Of a DNA stretch of 64,000 bases, positions 17,740-25,589 are shown piece after piece. The first letter of the stretch is position 1, and every line of letters begins with the position of its first letter. The DNA comes from Micromonospora aurantiaca ATCC 27029 (lineage in GTDB: Bacteria; Actinomycetota; Actinomycetes; Mycobacteriales; Micromonosporaceae): the NCBI RefSeq assembly GCF_000145235.1, contig NC_014391.1:4844001-4908000 (forward strand), in the 5' to 3' direction. Under the pieces are notes generated by a model, which was not told the DNA's origin, ran no database searches, and saw only the letters and a list, made by a program, of their open reading frames with translations. The position numbers and the translations under genes were made by a program.

Positions 17740-19299
17740 TCAAGCGATCCTGATCATGGTAGGTGCGGCCCCGGTCCGGGTCGCCCCGGCACGGCCGGAG
17801 GCCGCCAGCACCGCGGCGCGCACGATCCGCGTCGGGCGGTAGAGGTCCTTGTCGTGCCATAGTGCCGGTTCACCGTCGCATCCGTCCAGCTCGGACAGTC
17901 GGCGACGCCCCCGCGCCAGCGCCGACGTGATCCGGGAGTCGCCGGACCGGCCCGCGTCGGCCAGGGCGAGCACCGCGTACGCGGTCTCCTCGGCGGTGCC
18001 GTCCCACCGTCCCCAGGAGCCGTCCGGGCGCTGCGTGTCCAGCAGCCAGGCCACCCCCCGCTCGACCGCGGCGCGCGCCGCGCCGTCCGGCGCGTGGTCG
18101 GCGAGCGCCAGCAGCACCGCGTAGGTGGCGTAGTACGGCGAGGCGTGCCAGCGGTCCTCCCACCGCCCGTCCGGCTCCTGCCGGCCCAGCAGCCACTCGG
18201 TGACCCGGCGCCGGGCGCCGGTGACGCCGGGCGCGCTCGGTTGCTCGCCGAGCGCGTCGAGCACGTGCGCGTTCGTGGTCAGCGACGCCCCGTCCTCCCC
18301 CGGCCAGGTGCAGAAGTGCCGTCCGGTGTCGAACCCGGCCAGCGGCGCGACGCCGGGCGCGCGGCCCAGCCGGGCCAGCGCGTAGAGCGTGACCGCCGTG
18401 GTGTCGGCGTCGGCGGGCAGGCCGGGCGCGGTGGCCGCACCGGCCGGTCCGACAGCGGCGCGCAGCTCGGTCAGCACCGGGTCGGGCGCGCCGACCGGCA
18501 CGCCGGCCCGGACCAGGATGCCGAGCACCCAGGCCCGTTCGAAGACGGTGATCGGGCTCGCGCAGGGCACCGGACCGGGCCGGGCGACAGCGTTCAGGTA
18601 GTCCAGTGCCGGCCCGGGCTCCGGACCGCCCAGCCAGGCGGCGGTCGCGGCGGGTGAGGCGCCGACCGCGCCGCTGGCCGAGGGACGCACCCCGGGCGCG
18701 CGGTACGCCAGCTCGCCCGCCACCTCCAGCGCGTGCGCCAGCTTCTCCGGTACCGGCCTCCCGGTGGCGAGCAGTCCGCGTACCCGGGTCAGCCGGGCCG
18801 CGTCGAGACCGGCCGGCAGCGGCAGACGGGGCCGGCCGGCCCACTCGGCCAGCCCGGGTGGCGGACCGGCCGGCCCGTCGAGATGCCGGTCCACAGCGGT
18901 CAGCAGCGCCGGCACGATCAGGTCGGTGGCCGGCAGGTCCGGCGGGGCGCCGGCGCGCAGCGCGCCGGTCAGGTACGCCAGCCCTCGGTGCGCGGCGGCG
19001 GCGGGCGCGGCGGCCGGGCCGTCGCGGTGCAGCACGGTCAGCAGCGCCTCGATCGCGCTCAGCGTCGGCACCAGCGCGTACCCGCCGGCACCGCCCCAGC
19101 CGCCGTCCGGACGCTGCCGGTCCAGCAGCCAGGCCACGCGCCGGTCGTGGCCGTCGAGCCAGGGCGCGAGCGCGACCAGCCGTCCGGTCTCGTAGACCGA
19201 CGGCGACGTCTGCCCCTCCGGTTCACCGCCGAGCGCCGTGATCAGGTCGTGCGTGGTCCCGGACCGGGTGGCGGGCACCGATCCGGCGGTGAGCGTCAC
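17740..19299 (-). CDS. class II diterpene cyclase (prenyl-diphosphate cyclase)
   Basis: A 519-residue alpha/alpha-barrel cyclase starting GTG 19299, which overlaps the terpene-synthase stop as GTGA. QW-like repeats RQRPDGGWGGAGGYALVP, RQEPDGRWEDRWHASPYYA and TQRPDGSWGRWDGTAEETAY mark the squalene-hopene/class II diterpene cyclase fold. The general-acid motif appears as D297-A-D299-T-T, a DxDT form of the usual DxDD. Such enzymes protonate geranylgeranyl diphosphate to a bicyclic labdane- or halimadane-type diphosphate. The adjoining class I synthase would then remove the diphosphate and the P450 oxidise the product. The length fits bacterial class II enzymes of about 500 residues. Confidence 0.85.
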   Translation of the reverse strand: MTLTAGSVPATRSGTTHDLITALGGEPEGQTSPSVYETGRLVALAPWLDGHDRRVAWLLDRQRPDGGWGGAGGYALVPTLSAIEALLTVLHRDGPAAAPAAAAHRGLAYLTGALRAGAPPDLPATDLIVPALLTAVDRHLDGPAGPPPGLAEWAGRPRLPLPAGLDAARLTRVRGLLATGRPVPEKLAHALEVAGELAYRAPGVRPSASGAVGASPAATAAWLGGPEPGPALDYLNAVARPGPVPCASPITVFERAWVLGILVRAGVPVGAPDPVLTELRAAVGPAGAATAPGLPADADTTAVTLYALARLGRAPGVAPLAGFDTGRHFCTWPGEDGASLTTNAHVLDALGEQPSAPGVTGARRRVTEWLLGRQEPDGRWEDRWHASPYYATYAVLLALADHAPDGAARAAVERGVAWLLDTQRPDGSWGRWDGTAEETAYAVLALADAGRSGDSRITSALARGRRRLSELDGCDGEPALWHDKDLYRPTRIVRAAVLAASGRAGATRTGAAPTMIRIA

Positions 19300-20171
19300 C
19301 GCACGCCCCAGAAGTCGGTGTTCCGGTAGAAGCCGGTGGTGAAGCCGAGCTGCCGGGACAGGAAGTCGGCCTCCCGCGGCACCTCGCCGGCCAGCTTCGC
19401 CAGCAGGACGCGGCAGTGGTCGACCTGCTCGGCGAAGCGCCGCTCGACCTCGGCCGGGTCGTCGACCAGCAGCAGCGCGTTGAGGTCGCCGGACTCGGCG
19501 TCGCGGCGGTGGGTGCCGAGGTCGTTGACCAGGCGCAGGGCCCGCTGGACCTCGTCGCCGACCTGGATCAGCCGCTCCAGCGTGCCGGCGTCGGACACCG
19601 ATCCGGTGTGGATCCAGTGCGCCACGTTCACCACTGTGGCGGCGAGGTTGTCGGCGTTGGCCAGATAGTCGTCGAGGGTGGGGCGGCCGGTGCGCCGCCA
19701 GTCCCACTCGCGGGCCATCGCGTCGAGCGTGCGTGCCATCGTGTCCCGCCAGTGGCCGCGCAGCGCCGGATAGGCGGGCGCGGCGGCGACGTCGTCCCGC
19801 AACTCGGCGAGGAACAGGCCCAGCGGGTCGGCGGACTCGCCGCCGTCGAGCACGTCCAGGCAGACGCCGGTGATCCGGTCGACCTCGGCCCGGCTGGTGG
19901 CCTGGTGGTCGACCAGCCAGTCGACGGCGAAGCCCCAGAGGACCGCGCGGTTGGTCACCGCGAGTTCGGCGGCGGTGTGCCAGGGGGCGCTGAACGCCAT
20001 CGCCTGCGCGATGCTGCTGAACAGCGTCGCGTCGAACGGGTCGCCGGGGAACAGCTCGGGGTGCGCGGCGGCGGCCCTGCGCAGGCCGCGCTGGCCCTGC
20101 GCGGCGAGCGCGCAGACCCGGCCCTGCTCCGCGGCGACCGCAAGCGGATCGGGTGTCGGCCCGTCGGTCAT
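19296..20171 (-). CDS. class I terpene synthase
   Basis: A 291-residue synthase starting MTDGPTPDPLAVAAEQGRVC at ATG 20171, overlapping the P450 stop as ATGA. The first metal site is D84-W-L-V-D88 (DxxxD rather than DDxxD). The second is N216-D-L-G-T-H-R-R-D224, an NDxxTxxxD variant of the NSE/DTE triad. WDWRRTGRPTLDDYLANADN matches the helix that precedes the triad in bacterial synthases. Short length and context suggest a diterpene synthase acting on the product of the neighbouring class II cyclase. No GGPP synthase is present in the window, so the substrate comes from elsewhere. Confidence 0.82.
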   Translation of the reverse strand: MTDGPTPDPLAVAAEQGRVCALAAQGQRGLRRAAAAHPELFPGDPFDATLFSSIAQAMAFSAPWHTAAELAVTNRAVLWGFAVDWLVDHQATSRAEVDRITGVCLDVLDGGESADPLGLFLAELRDDVAAAPAYPALRGHWRDTMARTLDAMAREWDWRRTGRPTLDDYLANADNLAATVVNVAHWIHTGSVSDAGTLERLIQVGDEVQRALRLVNDLGTHRRDAESGDLNALLLVDDPAEVERRFAEQVDHCRVLLAKLAGEVPREADFLSRQLGFTTGFYRNTDFWGVR

Positions 20172-21553
20172 GCCGGCTCCGTCCGCCCGGCGGCGACGAG
20201 CGTCAGCTCGACGCGTTCGCGCGGCCGCAGGGCCGCGGCCAGCCGCAGTCCGGGTACGCCGGGGCGGTGCAGCCGGAACCGGTAGCGGCTGAGCATGGTG
20301 GCGAGGATGAGCTGGGCCTCCAGGTAGAACAGGTACATGCCGAGGCACTGGTGCGGGCCGCCGCCGAACGGGAAGTGGGCGTACCGGTGCCGGGCCCGGA
20401 CCCGCTCGGGGCGGAACCGTTCCGGGTCGAACTCGTCCGGACGGTCCCAGAACTGCCGCATCCGCTGGGTGATCAGCGGGCTGACCGCCATCGTGGCGCC
20501 GGGCTCGATCGGCACGCCGTCGATGACGTCCTCGGCGACCGCGCGGCGCGGGATGATCCACCCGATCGGGTAGAGCCGCAGCAACTCGTCGAGCACCATC
20601 CGGGTGTACGTGAGGCGGCTCAGGTGCTCGCGGCGTACCGGCTCGCCGCCGACCACCTCGTCGATCTCGGCGTAGAGCCGCTCGGCCACCTCGGGGTGCT
20701 GGTCCAGGTGCGGCCAGGCCCAGGTCAGCACGTTGATGGTGGTCTCCGTGGTGGCGGCGAACATCGCCACTGTGTCGTTGCGGACCTGCCGCTCGTCGAG
20801 CTGCCGCCCGTCGTCGGTGCGGGCCTGCCAGAGCGTCGAGATGACGTCGTCGCCCTGGTCGGCGGACTCGCGTGTCTCGCGGACGATCGGCACCAGCACG
20901 TCGTCGACGATGCGGACGGCGCGGGCGAACGTGCGGTCCCCCGGCATCGGCAGGGACAGAGGCGCGAACGGCACGATGATCCGGGGGATGACGGCGGTGG
21001 CGATCCGGTCCTGCGCCTCGATCACGCGCATCGCGTCCGGCACCGAGATCCGGTCGGCGAAGAGCACCTTCATGATCGCCCGGCTGACGATCCGCGCCTG
21101 CTCCACGCCGATGTCGACCGGCTGCCCGGCGCGGGCCGGCTCGTCCAGCTCCTCCACCGCGTCGCGGATCGCGTCGGCCATCCCGTCGACCAGCGCCTCG
21201 ACCCGCTTGGCGGTGAACATCGGCTGGAGCATCCGGCGGCTGGCCGACCAGATCTGCCCCTCGCCGAGGATCCCCTCGCCGAACAGCCGCTTGACCGGGC
21301 GCCAGAACAGCCCGTCACCGGCCCGTTCGTAGTTGTCCGCCCGGTCGCGCAGGACGTGCTGCACGTGCTTGGGGTGGGTGACCAGGTAGGGACGGAACGA
21401 GCCGAGGTTGAGCCGGACCAGGTCGCCTTCGGTACGGTTACCGATGTCGATGAGGGCCCGGGCGGGGTCGCGGAGCACCGCCGGCAGGATCTGCCGCAGC
21501 GGCACGGTTCGGGGTCGGCCGGTGGGCCTCGGTGTGTCCGTTGGTTCGGGCAC
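20168..21553 (-). CDS. cytochrome P450
   Basis: A 461-residue P450 from GTG 21551-21553, with GAGGGA upstream. The I-helix motif is MFAATTETT, the K-helix ExxR is LDELLRLYP, and the heme loop is FPFGGGPHQCLG with Cys403 as thiolate ligand. There is no signal or membrane anchor, so it is a soluble bacterial P450 that needs a ferredoxin partner. It is the first gene of a tight minus-strand run (P450, class I synthase, class II cyclase, conservon). It probably oxidises the diterpene made by the next two genes. Conservon-linked P450s (CvnE) are known in Streptomyces. Confidence 0.95.
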   Translation of the reverse strand: MPEPTDTPRPTGRPRTVPLRQILPAVLRDPARALIDIGNRTEGDLVRLNLGSFRPYLVTHPKHVQHVLRDRADNYERAGDGLFWRPVKRLFGEGILGEGQIWSASRRMLQPMFTAKRVEALVDGMADAIRDAVEELDEPARAGQPVDIGVEQARIVSRAIMKVLFADRISVPDAMRVIEAQDRIATAVIPRIIVPFAPLSLPMPGDRTFARAVRIVDDVLVPIVRETRESADQGDDVISTLWQARTDDGRQLDERQVRNDTVAMFAATTETTINVLTWAWPHLDQHPEVAERLYAEIDEVVGGEPVRREHLSRLTYTRMVLDELLRLYPIGWIIPRRAVAEDVIDGVPIEPGATMAVSPLITQRMRQFWDRPDEFDPERFRPERVRARHRYAHFPFGGGPHQCLGMYLFYLEAQLILATMLSRYRFRLHRPGVPGLRLAAALRPRERVELTLVAAGRTEPA

Positions 21554-21816
21554 CTGAACGCTCCCTCGGTTGACTCAGGGTCGCGACTCCGTATCGACCC
21601 GTGACGTTGCTCGCGAGCATGCCATCCTGAGCCGCAGATCAAAAGGCAGGTCGGAGGATATTTCACGTAGCAACAATCTCTTTGTCGAGAATGGAGCCGG
21701 TGGGATATGCGTCACTCGCGTACACAGTGGCCGTTGCGGAGAGCGAGCAACGCTCACCTCCGGCGGACGGCGGCAGAACGCGGGCGCGGACCCGTCCGCT
21801 GTGCCAAGCTTCGGGC
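21554..21816. other. divergent AT-richer intergenic region between P450 and DUF2630
   Basis: This 263-bp gap is clearly richer in A/T than its surroundings around 21650-21720. It must hold the promoters of the P450/terpene/conservon run (leftward) and of DUF2630 (rightward). I found no convincing -35/-10 pair and only a weak inverted repeat, ACAA-N5-TTGT at 21673-21685. Confidence 0.5.
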
Positions 21817-22065
21817 ATGGACGACAAGACCATCCTCAGCCGGATCTCGGAACTCGTCGACGAGGAGCACCGGCTGCGTGCCGACGCGCAGCAGCACGAG
21901 GCCGGCACCGACGACGAGGCGCGGGAGCGGCTGCGCGCGCTGGAGGAGTCCCTGGACCAGTGCTGGGACCTGCTGCGCCGCCGCCGGGCCGCCCGCCAGG
22001 CGCACGGCGACCCGGACGCCCAGGGCGAGCGCCCGGTGCCGGAGGTCGAGCGCTACCTCCAGTGA
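21817..22065 (+). CDS. DUF2630 small protein
   Basis: An 82-residue charged helical protein starting MDDKTILSRISELVDEEHRL, followed by LDQCWDLLRRRRAARQ. This is the DUF2630 signature found across actinobacteria. ATG 21817 is chosen because similarity begins exactly there. CAAGCT six bases upstream may be a -10. The protein is predicted to form a helical hairpin or coiled coil. Function unknown. Confidence 0.88.
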   Translation: MDDKTILSRISELVDEEHRLRADAQQHEAGTDDEARERLRALEESLDQCWDLLRRRRAARQAHGDPDAQGERPVPEVERYLQ

Positions 22066-22072
22066 CCCGGAC

Positions 22073-22114
22073 CGGCGGGCGTCCCGGGCGGTCTCCCGCC
22101 CGGGACGCCCGCCG
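22073..22114. terminator. bidirectional hairpin between DUF2630 and RIO kinase
   Basis: Perfect 18-bp stem (22073-22090 with 22097-22114) and a 6-nt loop, between two convergent stop codons. There is no T-run, as is common for actinobacterial terminators. Confidence 0.75.
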
Positions 22115-22116
22115 GG

Positions 22117-23046
22117 TCAGCGGATGCCCGCCTCCCGCAGCAGCGCCTCGGTCAGCGCCATCGGGTCGGTCACCGTCGCGGGCATCCCGCGGGCGGTGAA
22201 CCAGGCGGCCACCACCCGCACGTCGCGGGCCAGGAAGTCGGCCCCCTGCGGGTTGGCCACCACGTCGACCACCTGCGGCAGGTCGATCATCACCAGCCGG
22301 CCCGCGTGCACCAGCAGGTTGTACGGCGACAGGTCGCCGTGTGCGTACCCGGCCCGGGCGAGCACAGTCAGCGCCTCCACGAGCTGGTCCCACAGGTCGC
22401 GCAGCTCGTCGTCGTCGGGCCGGACCTGGGCCAGCCGCGGCGCGGCCTCCCCCGCCTCGGCGTCGCCGACGAACTCCAGCATCAGCTCGGTGCCGAGCAG
22501 CTGCACCGGGTAGGGCACGGCGATCCGCCCGGAGGCGGCCCCGATCTCCCAGAGCTGGGACAACGCGGCGAACTCGGCCGCCGCCCACTGCCCGGCGATC
22601 ATCTGCCGGCCGAACGCGGTGCGGCCGGTCATCGCCCGCATCTCACGGGACCGGCGTACCCGGCGGCCCTCCAGGTAACCGGCGTCCCGGTGGAACAGCC
22701 GGTGCTGGGCGTCGCGGTACCGCTTGACCGCCAGCAGGCACGCGCGGTCGGTGCCCGGCACGGCGCGGCGGACCAGGTGGACGTCCGCCTCCTTGCCGGT
22801 CTTGAGCACCCCGAGCTCGGTGTCCCGGGCGGCCAGTTCGGTGACCAGCCACTCCGGGTGCGGCTCGGGGCCGTGGACGGCCTGGTCCCAGGAGGACCAG
22901 GCGTCCTCCGCCTCGGGCTCGGCGTCCGGGTCGGTGAGGGTCGGCGGGGTGTGCCGCCCCCGCTTCAGGAAGTCGGGTTCGTCGTCGTCGAAGCGGCTCT
23001 TGCCGCGGCCACGGCGCTGCGGCGCCGGGATGTCGTGATCGCGCAC
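22117..23046 (-). CDS. RIO-type serine/threonine protein kinase
   Basis: About 309 residues from GTG 23046; the start is uncertain because the ribosome site is weak. An acidic/basic N-terminal tail precedes the RIO kinase core. The flexible P-loop reads LGVLKTGKEADVHLVRRA, the ATP lysine is in LLAVKRYRD, the catalytic loop is YAHGDLSPYNLLV (Asp and Asn), and the metal loop is VMIDLPQVVD. RIO kinases phosphorylate proteins or act as ATPases in ribosome biogenesis in archaea and eukaryotes; the bacterial role is unclear. Confidence 0.88.
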   Translation of the reverse strand: MRDHDIPAPQRRGRGKSRFDDDEPDFLKRGRHTPPTLTDPDAEPEAEDAWSSWDQAVHGPEPHPEWLVTELAARDTELGVLKTGKEADVHLVRRAVPGTDRACLLAVKRYRDAQHRLFHRDAGYLEGRRVRRSREMRAMTGRTAFGRQMIAGQWAAAEFAALSQLWEIGAASGRIAVPYPVQLLGTELMLEFVGDAEAGEAAPRLAQVRPDDDELRDLWDQLVEALTVLARAGYAHGDLSPYNLLVHAGRLVMIDLPQVVDVVANPQGADFLARDVRVVAAWFTARGMPATVTDPMALTEALLREAGIR

Positions 23047-23258
23047 GGGTGGATCTGTCCTTCGATCGAGGCTGGTGGAGGCAGGTGGTACGACCCTGCG
23101 AAAACGGCCATGACCGACCCCCTCTCCTCGACCGGGCACACCCGGCTGCGCACTCGCGCGGCACCATGCTCGTGCCCCGCCCGCGGCGGGTCAACGGATT
23201 TTCCGCGTGGTGCGCCGCTGTGCCGCCGCGCTGCCTGCCGGCCGCGCCGCTGCCGCCG

Positions 23259-23903
23259 TCAGCCGGCCAGTACGGCCGCGACGGCCGCGATCAGACCGTC
23301 CTCGATCCGGGTGGGCGCGAACCTCGGGTCGGACCAGCGGCGTCCCCGGTGCAGCCAGACGCTGGGCAGGCCCACGGCGGTCGCGCCGCCGATGTCCGCC
23401 TCCGGACTGTCGCCGACCACCCACGCGCCCCGTAGCGGCATCCGGGCCCGCTGGGCGGCGAGCGCGAAGATCCTCGGGTTCGGCTTGCTGACGCCCGCCT
23501 CCTCGGAGATCACCCAGTCGGCGACGTACCGGTCCAGGCCGGTCTTGCGGATCTTGGCGTCCTGTTGACGGGACGCGCCGTTGGTGACCACCACCGGCAC
23601 CCAGCCGGCGTCGGCCGCGATCCGCAGCGCGCAGGCCACCAGCGGATCGAGCCGCATGTGGGCCACCACGCCGTCGTGCAGCTCGTCGACCAGGTCGATC
23701 GAGGGGATGCGCAGCGCGTACCGGTCGCGGATCGCATCCGCCACGTCCCACCTGTTGGTCAGCCCGTCCGCGTCCACGGACACCAGCCAGTCGAGGTCGG
23801 CCCGGGGCGCGCCGATGCCGTCCAGGAAGCGTTCTCCCCAGGCGCGGAACGGCCCGTCGCGGTCCAGCAGGGTGTTGTCCAGATCGAGCAGGAGCAACGG
23901 CAC
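23259..23903 (-). CDS. HAD-superfamily hydrolase
   Basis: A 214-residue HAD phosphatase: motif I LLDLDNTLLD (nucleophile and acid/base Asp), motif II VVVTNGA, motif III Lys in GVSKPNPRIF, motif IV VVGDSPEADIGGA. The helical cap after residue 15 makes it a subclass I type like YjjG or other nucleotidases. GTG 23901-23903 lies six bases after TAGGGT on the minus strand, a likely leaderless start. The physiological phosphate ester is unknown. Confidence 0.9.
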   Translation of the reverse strand: MPLLLLDLDNTLLDRDGPFRAWGERFLDGIGAPRADLDWLVSVDADGLTNRWDVADAIRDRYALRIPSIDLVDELHDGVVAHMRLDPLVACALRIAADAGWVPVVVTNGASRQQDAKIRKTGLDRYVADWVISEEAGVSKPNPRIFALAAQRARMPLRGAWVVGDSPEADIGGATAVGLPSVWLHRGRRWSDPRFAPTRIEDGLIAAVAAVLAG

Positions 23904-23962
23904 CTGGGCACCCTACGGGAACGGCTGGAGCACCGACAGGGCCGAGGGCCCCGCCACGGCGA

Positions 23963-24808
23963 TCAGGCGACGAGGACGGCGCGATCCGCCCCGGCGTCGA
24001 GCGGGCGGTCCAGCAGCATCGTGTGCGCCGCGCGGGTGGCGGCCAGCGCGTCCGGGTCGAGCGTGGCCACCAGCACGTCCTCGCCGGTGTCGGCGCCCCG
24101 GGCCAGCGGCCGGCCCTCCGGGTCGTACACCGCCGCGCCGCCGTTGAAGCGCCACGGATCGGTGCCGCCGACCGAGTTGGCGAACACCACGTACATCGTG
24201 TTGTCCAGCGCCCGGGCGGCGTAGTAGAGGTCGCGGCGGTGCGCCGAGCCGGCCAGGTAGCCACTCGGGCAGAGGTAGCCGTGTGCGCCGTCGCCGGCGG
24301 CGGCCCGCGCGTGCTCCGGGAAACAGCCGTCGTAGCAGACGCCCAGACCCAGCCGCCACGTGTCGACCTCGATCGTGGCGCCCCGGCGTCCGGCGTCGAA
24401 CAGCTCCCGCTCGCCGCTCCAGAGCTGCTGCTTGTCGTACGCGGCGGTGACAGTGCCGGCCGGGTCCACGACGAGCGAGGAGATGGTGCGCCGCCGGTCG
24501 GGGTGGCGGACGGCGGCGCCGATCACCACTGCCGCGCCCGCGTCGGCGGCGGCGGAGCGCAGCGGGTCCAGCCGGGTGTCGGTCACCCGGCCGTCGGCGT
24601 CGGCAGCCACGTCCGTGGCGTCCGGATCGGCGCCGAGCGTCGGCGGGTGGTACGCCGGCAGGAACAGCTCGGGCAGCACCACGACGCGGGCGCCCTCGGC
24701 CCGGGCGACGAGGCGGGCGGCGGCACCGGCGTTGCCGGCGACGTCGCCGGGGACCGGCTGGGCCTGGACGGCGGCGACGGTGAGCGGGCGCGCGGGAGGG
24801 GCGGTCAC
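23963..24808 (-). CDS. carbon-nitrogen hydrolase (nitrilase superfamily)
   Basis: A 281-residue amidase/nitrilase-fold enzyme. The Glu-Lys-Cys triad is visible in LPELFLPAYHP (Glu), AAYDKQQLW (Lys) and GVCYDGCFPEHAR (Cys). Later SGYLAGSAHRRDLYYAARAL and FANSVGG are typical of the family's dimer interface. It acts in the cytoplasm on a C-N bond such as an omega-amide or carbamoyl group; the substrate is not readable. TACGAT six bases upstream of GTG 24808 indicates a leaderless mRNA. It is divergent from the AcnR-like gene, about 100 bp apart. Confidence 0.9.
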   Translation of the reverse strand: MTAPPARPLTVAAVQAQPVPGDVAGNAGAAARLVARAEGARVVVLPELFLPAYHPPTLGADPDATDVAADADGRVTDTRLDPLRSAAADAGAAVVIGAAVRHPDRRRTISSLVVDPAGTVTAAYDKQQLWSGERELFDAGRRGATIEVDTWRLGLGVCYDGCFPEHARAAAGDGAHGYLCPSGYLAGSAHRRDLYYAARALDNTMYVVFANSVGGTDPWRFNGGAAVYDPEGRPLARGADTGEDVLVATLDPDALAATRAAHTMLLDRPLDAGADRAVLVA

Positions 24809-24860
24809 CCGCCGATCGTAACCACCGGACGGCGGCAGATGATCAAGCGTCGGAGCATCT

Positions 24861-24906
24861 CAAGCCGTACGTACGGTTTGCATCGGCCGCTTCCACCTGC
24901 GACGAT
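24861..24906 (+). promoter_or_regulatory. acnR-like promoter with the box shared with acnA
   Basis: TTGCAT (24878-24883) and GACGAT (24901-24906) are 17 bp apart, and GTG 24913 follows the -10 by six bases, so the mRNA is probably leaderless. The 19-bp box 24861-24879 abuts and overlaps the -35. It contains the perfect palindrome CCGTACGTACGG (24865-24876) and matches 2223-2241 upstream of acnA. Confidence 0.6.
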
Positions 24907-24912
24907 CCGTTC

Positions 24913-25485
24913 GTGCCCAGAGTAAGTCAGGACCAGCTCGACGCGCGCCGGCAGGAGATCCTCGCGGCGGCGCGGGCGTGTTTCGCCCGGCACGGCTACG
25001 AGGGCGCCACCGTGCGGCGGCTGGAGGAGGCCACCGGCCTGTCCCGGGGCGCGATCTTCCACCACTTCCGGGACAAGGACTCCCTCTTCCTCGCCGTGGC
25101 CGAGGACGACGCCGCCGCGATGGTGGAGACGGTGGCCCGCAACGGCCTCGTGCAGGTCATGCGCGACCTGCTGGCCCGGGCCGTCTCGCCGGACACCACC
25201 GGCTGGCTCGGCAGCCAGCTGGAGGTCTCCCGCCGGCTGCGCACCGACCCCGCCTTCGCCAAGCGCTGGGCGGAGCGTTCCGAGGCCATCGCCGGGGCCA
25301 CCCGGGAGCGCCTGCTGCGCCAGCGCGAAGCCGGCGTGCTCCGCGACGACGTGCCGATCGACGTGCTGGCCCAGTTCCTGGAGCTGGCCTACGACGGGCT
25401 GGTGCTGCACCTGGCGATGGGCCGTCCGGCCGGCGACCTGGCCCGGGTGCTCGACCTGGTCGAGGAGGCCGTCCGCCGGCACTGA
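24913..25485 (+). CDS. acnR: TetR-family regulator, AcnR-like
   Basis: A 190-residue TetR protein. Its helix-turn-helix, GYEGATVRRLEEATGLSRGA followed by IFHHFRDKDSLFLAVAEDDA, and the downstream LVQVMRDLL, LEVSRRLRTDPAF and DDVPIDVLAQFLE match AcnR, the aconitase repressor of corynebacteria and mycobacteria, from memory of that family. In those genera acnR follows acn directly. Here it is nearly 20 kb from acnA, but the promoters share a box. AcnR proteins repress aconitase and may sense citrate or iron. It lies 104 bp upstream of the Cys-tail membrane protein. Confidence 0.85.
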   Translation: MPRVSQDQLDARRQEILAAARACFARHGYEGATVRRLEEATGLSRGAIFHHFRDKDSLFLAVAEDDAAAMVETVARNGLVQVMRDLLARAVSPDTTGWLGSQLEVSRRLRTDPAFAKRWAERSEAIAGATRERLLRQREAGVLRDDVPIDVLAQFLELAYDGLVLHLAMGRPAGDLARVLDLVEEAVRRH

Positions 25486-25589
25486 ACCGGCGCCGGTCTC
25501 GGTCCGGTAACTACCCCGCTCCAGGAGATCGACTCTGGCGCGCCTGCTCCACAATGAGCCGCGACCCCTCCGCGCGACAGGAGCAGACG

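Noticed and set aside
24861..24912. Long RNA leader or riboswitch before the acnR-like gene
   Set aside because: The -35/-10 pair places transcription at the GTG, leaving no leader.
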